32,380 bases of DNA from Candidatus Gottesmanbacteria bacterium RIFCSPLOWO2_01_FULL_39_12b (GCA_001780955.1 MFJR01000006.1:1-32380); one strand, 5' to 3'. Counted from the first letter of the stretch, positions 7,043 through 15,014 are shown. Program-made: numbers and translations. The notes: a model not told the origin generated them from the sequence alone.

Positions 7043-8214
7043 AAATCCTTTTTTCCCTTACTTACTACACTCCATATGTTTCCGGCTTAACCTTATATGT
7101 CAAAAGACTGGCAGAAGCCTTAGCAAAAAAGAGCTATCAAGTATCTGTGATTAGTTTTCAGTATAGAAAGGACTTAAAGCTTGAAGAGGAGATTAATAAG
7201 GTTAGAATAATCAGAATACAACCGTTGTTTCGAATCAGTAAGGGATTTTTCTCTTTAAACTGGTTACTTAGAAACGTAAGGGAAGTGAAATTATCAGACA
7301 TTGTTGTGATTAATCTACCGCAGTTTGAAGGGATAGTACCGGCCATTCTTGCCAAAATATTCAACAAAAAACTAATTTGTATTTACCATTGCGAGGTAGT
7401 TTTACCAAACGGTTTTTTAAACAAGCTGGCCCAAACCTGTCTTAACTGGTCGAATTACTTAACCCTGTTTTTTTCTGATCAGGTAATTACCTACACCGGG
7501 GATTATGCCGGACATTCAAAAATTCTGCCAAGATTCTCTGATAAAACTAGGTATATTTATCCCCCAATCTTAGCTCCAAAAGTAGATAAAAGAGTACAAA
7601 AAGTGATCAGAGGAAAGTTAGGGTCAGACCTTAAACGCGTTAAAGGTCTGACCCTTATAGGTATTGCCGCTAGACTGGCAGCGGAAAAGGGGATAGAGTA
7701 CGTATTGGAAAGTATTCCAATACTAAGTTCAAAGTTCAAAGTTCAAAGTTCAAAGTTACGAGAACCAGGGATTAAGATTGTAATCGCAGGACCTGAAGAT
7801 CCGGTAGGAGAAGAGAGATACAGAGAGAAGATTAATCACTTAGTTGAGAAATATAAAGATTACGTTGTATTTATTGGAGAGTTAAAAGAAGAAGAGATGG
7901 GTTCTTTTTATTCGTTGCTTGATGTTTTGGTGCTTCCTTCGATCAATTCCACCGAGGCTTTTGGTATGGTTCAGGTGGAAGCGATGATGATGGGAATACC
8001 GGTTGTAGCGACTGACTTGCCAGGAGTTAGAGTGCCGATTCAAAAGACGGGGATGGGAAGAATAGTACCAATAAAAAATAGTGAAAAATTAGCAGAGGCA
8101 ATTATCGAAATTCTTCGAAATAAAAATAAATATATTAAGGATAAAGAATTTATCAAAAAAGAATTTTCCCTTGAGAAGACGATAGAGTTTTATAAGAAGT
8201 TATTGAGTTTGTAA
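7039..8214 (+). CDS. GT4-family glycosyltransferase
   Basis: This is a cytoplasmic retaining glycosyltransferase with the GT-B fold. The N-terminal domain opens with the usual SLTYYTPYVSGLTLYVKRLA stretch. The C-terminal domain starts at IGIAARLAAEKGIEYVLESI (about 210-230). The donor-site E-x7-E signature is in TEAFGMVQVEAMMMG, near residue 310. At 391 residues it has normal family length. Two segments look added. Residues about 195-206 (GSDLKRVKGLTL) are encoded by a 36-base palindrome at 7620-7655. Residues about 230-240 (SKFKVQSSKLR) come from a heptamer tract at 7725-7757. Both lie at loops and keep the frame. It overlaps the HAD gene by four bases and is followed by a methyltransferase after six. 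The sugar specificity is unknown, and a role in surface glycan assembly is inferred from the locus. Confidence 0.9.
   Translation: MKILFSLTYYTPYVSGLTLYVKRLAEALAKKSYQVSVISFQYRKDLKLEEEINKVRIIRIQPLFRISKGFFSLNWLLRNVREVKLSDIVVINLPQFEGIVPAILAKIFNKKLICIYHCEVVLPNGFLNKLAQTCLNWSNYLTLFFSDQVITYTGDYAGHSKILPRFSDKTRYIYPPILAPKVDKRVQKVIRGKLGSDLKRVKGLTLIGIAARLAAEKGIEYVLESIPILSSKFKVQSSKLREPGIKIVIAGPEDPVGEERYREKINHLVEKYKDYVVFIGELKEEEMGSFYSLLDVLVLPSINSTEAFGMVQVEAMMMGIPVVATDLPGVRVPIQKTGMGRIVPIKNSEKLAEAIIEILRNKNKYIKDKEFIKKEFSLEKTIEFYKKLLSL
7620..7655. repeat. palindromic element inside the GT4 gene (family A, copy 1)
   Basis: Arms AGGGTCAGACCTT (7620-7632) and AAGGTCTGACCCT (7643-7655) are perfect 13-bp complements. 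The centre, AAACGCGTTA, is nearly self-complementary. The length of 36 bases equals 12 codons, so the reading frame is kept. Read on the minus strand it encodes RVRPLTRLRSDP, almost the same peptide that copy 2 adds to the next gene (RVRPLARLRSDP). Confidence 0.85.
7725..7757. repeat. heptamer tandem repeat (GTTCAAA)4 inside the GT4 gene
   Basis: Four exact GTTCAAA units (7727-7754) with partial units on both sides give a 33-base tract, which is 11 codons. The same heptamer occurs on the minus strand at 23533-23597, where it encodes the same FKVQ peptide in a GT-C protein. Confidence 0.9.
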
Positions 8215-8220
8215 AAAAGG

Positions 8221-9042
8221 ATGAATCTAGAATCTATCTTAAAAAAATATCTTTCGGAGCGGCCTTTATTTCTCTCTCTTATAAGAGCTAAAGAAGCGGA
8301 GCTTTATCAGAAGTATTTACCGTTAAAAAAACCGGTATTAGATGTAGGTTGCGGAGACGGATTTTTCGTAAAGGTGACGTTTAGGGTCAGGCCTTTAGCG
8401 CGTTTAAGGTCTGACCCTGTTCGAGATTTAAGGCCTGACCCTGTGATAGATGTAGGATTAGATCTGAAAGACAGTCGAATTGAGGAAGCGAAACAATTAA
8501 ATATCTACAAAAAATTAGTTATTTACAATGGCAGAAAAATTCCTCTTCCAAACAATTCGTTTTCTACTGTTATCTCAAACTGCGTCTTGGAGCATGTTAG
8601 TGATCTATATAACGTAGTTAAAGAGGTTAACCGGGTGTTGAAACCCGAAGGAACGTTTTTGACAACAGTTATGGCTAAACCATGGGAGGAAAATTTATTT
8701 GGTACTAAAATTATCGGAGGAGCATATAAGGAATGGATGAGAAAAAGGCAATTGCACCGAAATTTATTATCAAGGACTGAATGGGATCAAATGTTTCAGA
8801 GGGCGGGTTTTACGATAAAAGAATCTACCGGTTACTTAAATCCTCAAGCCTGCGCAGTGATTGATCTCAGTCACTATTTATCAATTCCAAGTTTAATCTC
8901 TTATAAACTGTTCGGCAGATGGATATTGTTTGAGGGATTGGCCGTAAAACTTATCCCGGTCAAATATCTGGTAAAGGTTTTATCGGAAAAAGTGTTGAAA
9001 GATGAGTCCGGAGCCATATTTTACGCCTTAAAAAAGAAATGA
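8221..9042 (+). CDS. class I SAM-dependent methyltransferase
   Basis: A class I methyltransferase of 273 residues with motif I, LDVGCGDGFF, at 40-49, an acidic strand, VGLDLKDSRIEEA, at 78-90, and the Methyltransf_11-type NCVLEHVSDL near residue 122-131. The substrate is unknown. The neighbours suggest a sugar or a glycan-linked molecule. Between motif I and the acidic strand, residues about 54-74 are extra and are encoded by a three-armed palindromic element (8383-8442). In ordinary family members this connection is short. The ATG lies six bases after the GT4 stop, with AAAAGG touching it, so ribosome spacing is unusually tight and re-initiation after the upstream stop is likely. Its own stop overlaps the next start by four bases. 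Confidence 0.88.
   Translation: MNLESILKKYLSERPLFLSLIRAKEAELYQKYLPLKKPVLDVGCGDGFFVKVTFRVRPLARLRSDPVRDLRPDPVIDVGLDLKDSRIEEAKQLNIYKKLVIYNGRKIPLPNNSFSTVISNCVLEHVSDLYNVVKEVNRVLKPEGTFLTTVMAKPWEENLFGTKIIGGAYKEWMRKRQLHRNLLSRTEWDQMFQRAGFTIKESTGYLNPQACAVIDLSHYLSIPSLISYKLFGRWILFEGLAVKLIPVKYLVKVLSEKVLKDESGAIFYALKKK
8383..8442. repeat. palindromic element inside the methyltransferase gene (family A, copy 2)
   Basis: Three arms are present: AGGGTCAGGCCTT (8383-8395), AAGGTCTGACCCT (8406-8418) and AAGGCCTGACCCT (8430-8442). The first and third are perfect complements. The first and second pair with a single G-T. The total of 60 bases equals 20 codons and keeps the frame. It is about 730 bases from copy 1 and in the opposite orientation. 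Confidence 0.85.
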
Positions 9043-9767
9043 GTCAGCCAAAAAATTATTTATTATCTTTGATAATTCCGGCCTTCAACGAGGAAAAGAA
9101 GATCGAAAAAGATATAGAAGCAGCTTATGCTTTCTTTGGAAAGAATAAAGTTAAAGCTGAAGTGATTATCTCAACTGATGGTGTGACCGATAAAACAAAT
9201 GAGAAAGTCAGAAGATTACAATCCCGTTATAAAGACTTGAAGTTAATAAGTAGACATGAAAGAGCAGGGAAGGGGTTTGCCATAAAACAGGCTGTAAAAG
9301 AAGCTCGTGGTAAATATATCATGTTTGCCGACGCAGGACTTTGTATATCCTTTCATAATGTTAGGGAAGGGGTAAAGAGATTAGATAAGGGATTTGATTT
9401 TGTTCTAGCCTCACGGGCAGATAAAAAAAGCGTCATCGTAAAATACCAGCCCTTTTATCGTCAATTAGGAGCAAAAATATTTGGTCTTATTGTAAGGTAT
9501 TTGCTTGGAATTCCGAAAAATATTACCGACACCCAATGCGGATTTAAATTTTTTAAAAATAAGATTGCCAGGAAGTTGTTTAATAATTTAAGGACAAGGG
9601 GATTAATGTTTGATATAGAAATAATATTACTGGCCAAAAAATATGGGCTTAAAATAACGGATTTTCCAGTTTCCTGGACCGCAGACTGGGATTCAAAACT
9701 CAGCCTTCCCGGTTGCCTTGAAATAATCAAAGACTTATTGGTAATTAAGTTAAAATACAAATTATAA
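9039..9767 (+). CDS. GT2-family glycosyltransferase, polyprenyl-phosphate glycosyltransferase-like
   Basis: A GT-A fold enzyme of 242 residues, most like ALG5/DPM1-type enzymes that load glucose or mannose on polyprenyl phosphate. It shows the opening LSLIIPAFNEEKKI (9-22), the family signature DTQCGFKFF near 162-171, and no C-terminal membrane helices. Two changes stand out. The usual DDGS is TDGV, and the DXD metal site, normally DAD, reads DAG in FADAGLCISF (about 97-106). The rest of the fold looks intact, so this may be a distinct subfamily rather than a dead enzyme. It overlaps the methyltransferase by four bases (ATGA) and is the last gene of this run, meeting the opposing operon with a three-base gap. 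A lipid-linked product would be the natural donor for the GT-C enzymes in the window. Confidence 0.85.
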   Translation: MSQPKNYLLSLIIPAFNEEKKIEKDIEAAYAFFGKNKVKAEVIISTDGVTDKTNEKVRRLQSRYKDLKLISRHERAGKGFAIKQAVKEARGKYIMFADAGLCISFHNVREGVKRLDKGFDFVLASRADKKSVIVKYQPFYRQLGAKIFGLIVRYLLGIPKNITDTQCGFKFFKNKIARKLFNNLRTRGLMFDIEIILLAKKYGLKITDFPVSWTADWDSKLSLPGCLEIIKDLLVIKLKYKL

Positions 9768-9770
9768 TCG

Positions 9771-10517
9771 TTAATTTTTCTCTACAATAATAAGTTTTGA
9801 GATACCGATCGGGAAATTAAGATAGTTTTGAAGCTTATTTTCCAGTTGCTCATATTTCAGTATCAGATAATCCAGTATATAATTTGTGAGGGCTGTTTCT
9901 CTCGTAAGATGCGGAACCTTATTTTTCCTGGGGGAAAATTTACACATTATCAGAAGTACAAAATATAAGGCGAAGTCGACATTTTTACTGATCAATAACT
10001 TAAAGCCTGCCTCTCTGCATTTTTCTTCTAATTCACCGTTCTCATATCTTCTTTTATGTTTAAGTCTGATATCTCTTGTGGACCAGAGAGTTTTATGAGC
10101 TGGGACAAGAAAAAAACCAAGACCTTTATTCTTTAATACCCGTTTAATTTCATCAAGGGCGGCCCGATCATTTTGTATGTGTTCTAAAACATCAATTGCC
10201 TTGACCGAATCAAAATAATTATCCTTAAATGGAATGGTTTTGCCGTTATAAGCCCAGGTTTTTTTGATTCCGCGAGCCCGACAATACGATATTGCCTCTT
10301 TTGAGATGTCGATACCCCAGGATTTAACCCCGGGAAACCTTTTTTCAAATTCGTATTGGAAAAGTCCTGATCCGCAACCCAAGTCTAACATTTTTATAGT
10401 TTTTTTTCCCTTGGGGGCAAAAACATCCCAAAATTGAAAGATTAATTCTCTTTTGACCCTAGCTCTCCATTCCTCTTCGTCGACTTTAAATCGCAGATCA
10501 TAGTAGTGTTTTTGCAT
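9771..10517 (-). CDS. class I SAM-dependent methyltransferase
   Basis: A methyltransferase of 248 residues with motif I, MLDLGCGSGLF, at 43-53, the following acidic strand WGIDIS near 67-72, and IDVLEHIQND near 107-116, typical of Methyltransf_11/23 proteins. The acceptor is unknown. It is the last gene of a five-gene minus-strand operon, starting one base after the epimerase stop, so its job is probably in the same nucleotide-sugar or glycan pathway. There are no obvious membrane segments apart from a hydrophobic stretch near 183-192. Confidence 0.87.
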   Translation of the reverse strand: MQKHYYDLRFKVDEEEWRARVKRELIFQFWDVFAPKGKKTIKMLDLGCGSGLFQYEFEKRFPGVKSWGIDISKEAISYCRARGIKKTWAYNGKTIPFKDNYFDSVKAIDVLEHIQNDRAALDEIKRVLKNKGLGFFLVPAHKTLWSTRDIRLKHKRRYENGELEEKCREAGFKLLISKNVDFALYFVLLIMCKFSPRKNKVPHLTRETALTNYILDYLILKYEQLENKLQNYLNFPIGISKLIIVEKN

Positions 10518-10518
10518 A

Positions 10519-11460
10519 TTAAATTATCTGATTAGAAAGCAGATACCCGACAGTTCTATTGATACCATATTCGACAGTAGTCTCGGGTTTCCAGCCTAAT
10601 TTTTTCAGTTTAGAGATGGAAAGCTGGACGAATTTATTGTCTCCCTTCCAGTTGCTTTCACGGCCGAGCCAGATTTTTTTGACGTTATGATATTTAGCAG
10701 ATTTTAAAATGATATCTACAATTTCACTGACGGTTAATACCTTTTCATGGCCGATATTATAGACATTGAAGCGCTTTTTGGCCTTGCTGATAACGGTAAA
10801 AATGGCTTCTACTCCATCTTTTATATATATCGATGATTTTTTGGGAGTGCCGTCAGACAGAAGTTCCAATCTCTTATTATTTTTTTTCAGTTTTGCTAGG
10901 ACATCAAAGATGATTCCGTGGGTATAGCGTTCTCCGATAAATGAGACAAAACGGAAAATATAACTCGTCATATCATAATAAGATCCATAGGAAGAAATAT
11001 ATGATTCGCAAGCCGCTTTGGTAGCTCCGTATAATGAGGTTGGCCGGAAGGGGTGATTTTCCGGAGTGGGGTGAACAGTCGCATCTCCGTATACCGATGA
11101 AGTAGAAGCAAAGGCAATTTTCCTGACCTTATTTTTATACATCGCCTCAAGTACATTCTGAGTCATCTCCAGATTTTCTCTGTGATCGATATCATGATCG
11201 TTAAATCCGCTTGGGACGTCAGCGTGGGCGGATAAATGAAAGACGAAATCCGCAAGTCTCATTGATTCATTCAATAATTTTTTATCCCGTATATCTGCCT
11301 TTACCAGTTTGAAATTAGGATTTTTCAGATGGTGTTTGATAAAAATCATTTTTCCTGTAGAAAAGTTGTCATAAACGATAACCTTTTTCTTAAGGGAGAT
11401 TAGTTTATCGACAATATGGCTTCCTATAAAGCCAGCTCCGCCGGTGACAAAATATTTCAT
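10519..11460 (-). CDS. NAD-dependent epimerase/dehydratase (nucleotide-sugar, GalE-like)
   Basis: An extended short-chain dehydrogenase of 313 residues that should bind NAD and act on an NDP-sugar. The Rossmann motif GGAGFIGSH is at 7-15. SSVYG at 121-125 carries the catalytic Ser/Thr region, and the YxxxK pair is Y144 and K148 in YGATK. It resembles UDP-glucose 4-epimerase and related enzymes, and the exact sugar cannot be read. It overlaps the sugar dehydrogenase-like gene upstream by four bases, indicating translational coupling. Together these two enzymes probably make or modify a nucleotide sugar for the glycan locus. Confidence 0.9.
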   Translation of the reverse strand: MKYFVTGGAGFIGSHIVDKLISLKKKVIVYDNFSTGKMIFIKHHLKNPNFKLVKADIRDKKLLNESMRLADFVFHLSAHADVPSGFNDHDIDHRENLEMTQNVLEAMYKNKVRKIAFASTSSVYGDATVHPTPENHPFRPTSLYGATKAACESYISSYGSYYDMTSYIFRFVSFIGERYTHGIIFDVLAKLKKNNKRLELLSDGTPKKSSIYIKDGVEAIFTVISKAKKRFNVYNIGHEKVLTVSEIVDIILKSAKYHNVKKIWLGRESNWKGDNKFVQLSISKLKKLGWKPETTVEYGINRTVGYLLSNQII

Positions 11461-12761
11461 AAGATGTTTCCTATTCGGTGAACCTGAAAACCGAAAGTTT
11501 TAAATTTACGGTAATCCAGAAAATTTTTACAATCGTAGATAATTTTATTTTTTAATTGTTTGGCTATTATACTCGGGTCTATTTTTTTAAATTGCGGCCA
11601 GGGGGTCATGAGGACAATAAGATTCAAGTCCCGGAAAAAATGATCAAGATTTTGACATAATTTAATAAAAGACAGGTTTTTTTTAAGACTTTTAATGGCC
11701 GGATCAAAGGCTCTGATATTTGCTCCTTCACCATTTAAGATTGAGGCCAGTTCCAGAGACTGAGAACGGCGTAAAGTATCAGTATGAGGCTTATACGTCA
11801 AACCAAGAATGCCGATATTCCTGTTTGATAATACCGGATAAATTTGTTTAATTTTCCCAACCAGTAAACTGATTCTGTCCTGATTGACACCGTAAATTGA
11901 TTTTATTAACTTGGGATTATATTTTTTCTTGCTTGAAACTGATATTAAAGTTTGCAGATCTCTTCCCAAAGTACCACCGGCAAAGCCCAGGCCGGGATTA
12001 ATTGGAGCATCTCTGCTTACTCTTCTGTCTGTTTTCAAAGCGCTTATGACCTCTTCCATATTTGCTCCAAACAGTTCACATAAATCTCCCAATTCGCTGG
12101 CAAAGCTTATATTAACGGCTAAATAAGCGTTGAGAGCGTGTTTCACTATTTCCGCAGATTCCGGTGACATGAAGATGACAGGACAGGAGAACAAAGAAAA
12201 ATCAGAAATGAATTTTTTAATTGTCTTATAATTATCTGCTCCGAGCACTAATCTTTCCGGTTTTAAAAAAGATTCGAAAGCTTGCCCCAGTCTTAGATTC
12301 TCGGGGAAATAGACAACCTCAACTCTTTTATTTTTGGTTTTTAACTGGTTTATTAGGCTTCGAGTGGAGCCAACCGGTATCTGGCTTGAGACAACGATAA
12401 CTGTGTTATCAGAACAATATTTTGTCACAAGCTGAAAATATTTATGGAGATCTCTGAGAATGACCCTGTCGTTATTGTCAACAGGCACGTCAAGACAGAT
12501 CATGACGTAGTCTTGATTGGTGATGGAATCCTGGGGCTTTGAACTAAAAAAAAGATCATGATTGAGATATTTCTTTAACCGTTCCGGGAGTCCCGGCTCC
12601 AATATGGGAGGGTAACCGGCGTTTAAGTTATCAATTACTTTTTTATCAAGATCATAACCGGTTACCAGATAGCCGTTTTGGGCAAGAGAAGTAGCATAAA
12701 TACAGCCTAAATGCCAAAGACCAATTATCCCGATCCGTTTTTGTTTTGATCTATTTTTCAT
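11457..12761 (-). CDS. UDP-glucose/GDP-mannose dehydrogenase family protein lacking the catalytic Cys
   Basis: The protein has the full three-domain layout of nucleotide-sugar dehydrogenases in 434 residues. The NAD-binding GIIGLWHLG is at 11-19, and the middle domain contains K207 and N211 (EIVKHALNAYLAVN). The C-terminal domain has ILGLTYKPHTDTLRRS near 319-334. In true dehydrogenases a cysteine in GFGGSCxPKD forms the thioester. Here the same place reads GFAGGTLGRD (259-268), with Thr264 at the Cys position and Arg267 at the Lys position. A full four-electron oxidation to a uronic acid is therefore doubtful. A two-electron oxidation, an epimerase-like reaction or a different substrate class is possible. 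It is the third gene of the minus-strand operon, overlapping both neighbours. Confidence 0.87.
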   Translation of the reverse strand: MKNRSKQKRIGIIGLWHLGCIYATSLAQNGYLVTGYDLDKKVIDNLNAGYPPILEPGLPERLKKYLNHDLFFSSKPQDSITNQDYVMICLDVPVDNNDRVILRDLHKYFQLVTKYCSDNTVIVVSSQIPVGSTRSLINQLKTKNKRVEVVYFPENLRLGQAFESFLKPERLVLGADNYKTIKKFISDFSLFSCPVIFMSPESAEIVKHALNAYLAVNISFASELGDLCELFGANMEEVISALKTDRRVSRDAPINPGLGFAGGTLGRDLQTLISVSSKKKYNPKLIKSIYGVNQDRISLLVGKIKQIYPVLSNRNIGILGLTYKPHTDTLRRSQSLELASILNGEGANIRAFDPAIKSLKKNLSFIKLCQNLDHFFRDLNLIVLMTPWPQFKKIDPSIIAKQLKNKIIYDCKNFLDYRKFKTFGFQVHRIGNIL

Positions 12762-13596
12762 AAAACAATTTGCCGTCGATTCTTCTAAGTTTATAAAGAT
12801 TTGGAGACAGTTTATCTGCCTTTTTTAGTTTTTCGACAGAATCCCACTTACTGCTTATCAGTCTGCCGGTTAGATGATTTGAGTATTTGCTGCATAGAAA
12901 AGATATCAGCTTGACCAGACGAGTTGAAGAAGCCTTGCTGTTTTTTTTAATCTCAAGAGCTTTAGCGTAAGCCCGACTACCTGCTTTATCCGGACCCGAA
13001 CTTATCAGATAATCAATTAAGGCTGTATAAACTCCACCCGGGGAAATACAATTAACCTGGATATTATACTCCGAGAGTTCCTGGCTGAGGCATTCGGTCA
13101 ACCCTGCGATCGCAGTTTTCGAGGTGATGTAGGCGGAGAATCGTGGTGGTACTTCAACTCCACCGATACCTTTTCCGGCCAGGTTGATGATTTTACCACT
13201 CTTTTGTTTTTTCATTGTGGGAATAACGAGCTTTGAGCTATATAAAGCACCCATCAGGTTAGTTTGTATAGTTTGCCGCCAAAGAAGGTGGTCATTTTTC
13301 TCAAGTTTTCCAATGGGACCATAGATTCCTGCATTATTTATCAAAATATCAATCGAGCCAAGAGTTTTAAGCGAGTAGAAGACGAGCTTTTGGCAGGAAT
13401 CATAATCGGAAACGTCAGCCGTAATTCCGAAGGCAGATTTTTTCTTTTTATTAAGAAGAACAAGTGCTGAATAGATTTCTTTTTTTGACCGGGAACAAAT
13501 TACAACCTTAGCACCTTGTTTGACTAATTCGGAAGCGATAATAAATCCTATCCCTCTAACTCCTCCTGTGATAATAGCTTTTTTCCCATACAGCAT
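12751..13596 (-). CDS. SDR-family oxidoreductase
   Basis: A classical short-chain dehydrogenase/reductase of 281 residues. The cofactor motif TGGVRGIG is at 10-17, NNAG at 87-90, and the catalytic YxxxK is Y156/K160 in AYITSK. Arg14 and the R-S pattern after the second strand (CSRS, 34-37) suggest NADP. The usual catalytic Ser about 13 residues before the Tyr is not present: the stretch INLAGKGIGG has Gly there. The C-terminal 60 residues have no clear match to me. The gene starts eight bases after the transaldolase-like stop and overlaps the next gene by 11 bases. A sugar or polyol substrate is likely from context. Confidence 0.87.
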   Translation of the reverse strand: MLYGKKAIITGGVRGIGFIIASELVKQGAKVVICSRSKKEIYSALVLLNKKKKSAFGITADVSDYDSCQKLVFYSLKTLGSIDILINNAGIYGPIGKLEKNDHLLWRQTIQTNLMGALYSSKLVIPTMKKQKSGKIINLAGKGIGGVEVPPRFSAYITSKTAIAGLTECLSQELSEYNIQVNCISPGGVYTALIDYLISSGPDKAGSRAYAKALEIKKNSKASSTRLVKLISFLCSKYSNHLTGRLISSKWDSVEKLKKADKLSPNLYKLRRIDGKLFYEK

Positions 13597-13604
13597 GTTT
13601 TTTC

Positions 13605-14387
13605 TTATCTCCTTCTTGAGAGTTCCTTCCAGGCTTCATCAAACTGCTGTATCGTTTCCCAGGTTCTCTTGCTAAAAAGCATGGCGGTAAGTTTATCAGG
13701 GGTGATGGTGACGATATTGGTTCCCGCAGCAAAAGCTTCTCCGGCCATGGCGGCGGTGCGGATACTTCCGGCAATTATTTTTACATTATCATAGCCACCC
13801 TCATTGATGAAATCGTGAGCGCAGCGGATAATATTTCTGGGATGACTGTTGATTTCGGTACTCGTGCCAACTTGGGGATATTTGGCCATAAAATCGGATC
13901 GGCTGTGATATTTAGTATAGTCTTCCTGGGAGCGGCCCCAGAGTAAACTGACAAAAGTAGTTTTAGGTAAAGTACGACTAGCCAGAATCGCCATTACCAT
14001 TTGTTCAAAGGTCATCATCAGAGTGATATTAACGGCGATGTTTAACTGTCCAAGTGCTTGAATTACTTTCAGGCTTTTTACCGTATCCGGTATGAGGGGA
14101 ATTTTGATGATGATATTTTCGGCTAACTCACTTAGCTCTTTGGATTCTCTTATCATTTCTTTTTCTGTAAGGCTGCTGTTATTGAGTTCTACCGAAACCG
14201 GTTTTTCGTGCATTTCGGTACAGATTTTTTTAATCGTTTTATGGTAATCTTTTGATTTAATTTTATCCTGAAGAAATATAAATTGATTCGTAGTGACTCC
14301 GTCTATGACGCCGGTGGCATTCCACTTTTGGATTTCTGAAAAATTTGCCGAGTCTATAAAGATGGATCGGGAAAATGGTGGGTTCAT
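13605..14387 (-). CDS. transaldolase-like protein (TalA/fructose-6-phosphate aldolase family)
   Basis: A TIM-barrel aldolase of 260 residues that forms a Schiff base on a lysine. Landmarks are FIDSANFSEI (10-19), GVTTN (30-34, normally TTNP), VSVEL (64-68), IIIKIP with the catalytic candidate K95, and NITLMMTFEQ in place of the family's N-x-T-L-F-S-x-x-Q. A final KIIAGSIRTAAMAGEAFAAG segment matches the phosphate-binding end of the barrel. A transaldolase would make sedoheptulose 7-phosphate, the substrate of the GmhA-like isomerase encoded 1.3 kb away, which makes this gene a likely feeder of the heptose branch. It is the first gene of the operon, with a TATAAT (14405-14410) upstream that overlaps the divergent promoter of the GmhB-like gene. 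Confidence 0.82.
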   Translation of the reverse strand: MNPPFSRSIFIDSANFSEIQKWNATGVIDGVTTNQFIFLQDKIKSKDYHKTIKKICTEMHEKPVSVELNNSSLTEKEMIRESKELSELAENIIIKIPLIPDTVKSLKVIQALGQLNIAVNITLMMTFEQMVMAILASRTLPKTTFVSLLWGRSQEDYTKYHSRSDFMAKYPQVGTSTEINSHPRNIIRCAHDFINEGGYDNVKIIAGSIRTAAMAGEAFAAGTNIVTITPDKLTAMLFSKRTWETIQQFDEAWKELSRRR

Positions 14388-14404
14388 ATTTTATTTGCGC
14401 TTAT

Positions 14405-14414
14405 ATTATATACT
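14405..14414. promoter_or_regulatory. overlapping divergent -10 boxes
   Basis: In the 36 bases between two divergent start codons, TATAAT on the minus strand (14405-14410) overlaps TATACT on the plus strand (14409-14414) by two bases. The plus box ends nine bases before the GTG at 14424, giving a nearly leaderless message. The minus box gives a leader of about ten bases. Only one polymerase could occupy the site at a time, coupling transaldolase and phosphatase expression. Promoter activity is inferred. Confidence 0.5.
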
Positions 14415-14423
14415 AATTCTATT

Positions 14424-15014
14424 GTGAATAAAGCCTTTTTCCTGGATCGTGACGGAATCGTGCTTTCTATGGTTTATGATTTGGAAAGTAGCACCATAGA
14501 TACTCCGCGTATATCTTCGCAAATAAAGTTTATCGATGGTGTTTTTGATTTATTGAAATATACCAGTTTTTTAGGTTACCGAAACATTGTCATTTCTAAT
14601 CAACCTGCTGTGGCTCTAAAAAAAATGAGCCTTAAGAATTTTAACGAAATTCAACGGGTGATGAATCAAAGACTAAATCAAAATCATGCCGTTATAGACG
14701 ATTATTTTTATTGTTTTCACCACCCCTTTGCCAAAGTTCCCAAATACAGGATCAACTGTTCATGCCGTAAACCAAAGACAGGGTTGATCAAAAGGGCAGC
14801 AAAAAAATATGACTTTGATCTTCCGAAGTCCTGGTTTTTGGGAGATGGAGTAAATGATATCTTAGCCGGTCAAAAAAGCGGTTGTAAGACCATACTGCTG
14901 GCCAATACCGGATTTTCCGAGTTCTTTCGTATTCTAGAAGAGAAGTTAGACGGGGTGAAGCCTGATTATATTGTTAAGAGATTAAGTGAGGTAAAGAAAA
15001 TATTATGCAAGTAA
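14424..15014 (+). CDS. gmhB: D-glycero-D-manno-heptose 1,7-bisphosphate phosphatase (GmhB-like HAD-IIIA)
   Basis: This should remove the C7 phosphate from heptose 1,7-bisphosphate. The 196-residue protein has the HAD-IIIA layout: DRDG (8-11, D8 nucleophile and D10 acid/base), SNQ at 58-60, the structural zinc site C97, H99, C112 and C114, the RKP motif at 115-117, and GDGVND (140-145) for Mg binding. The zinc loop and RKP separate GmhB-type enzymes from other HAD proteins, though histidinol-phosphatase shares them. The presence of GmhA-, HddA- and HddC-like genes next to it settles the choice. Start GTG at 14424 is just after a -10 box. The stop overlaps the start of the nucleotidyltransferase by ten bases. 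Confidence 0.85.
   Translation: MNKAFFLDRDGIVLSMVYDLESSTIDTPRISSQIKFIDGVFDLLKYTSFLGYRNIVISNQPAVALKKMSLKNFNEIQRVMNQRLNQNHAVIDDYFYCFHHPFAKVPKYRINCSCRKPKTGLIKRAAKKYDFDLPKSWFLGDGVNDILAGQKSGCKTILLANTGFSEFFRILEEKLDGVKPDYIVKRLSEVKKILCK

Noticed and set aside
7725-7757. CRISPR-like repeat array
   Set aside because: The tandem units are 7 bases long with no spacers and lie inside an open gene. No cas gene is present in the window.
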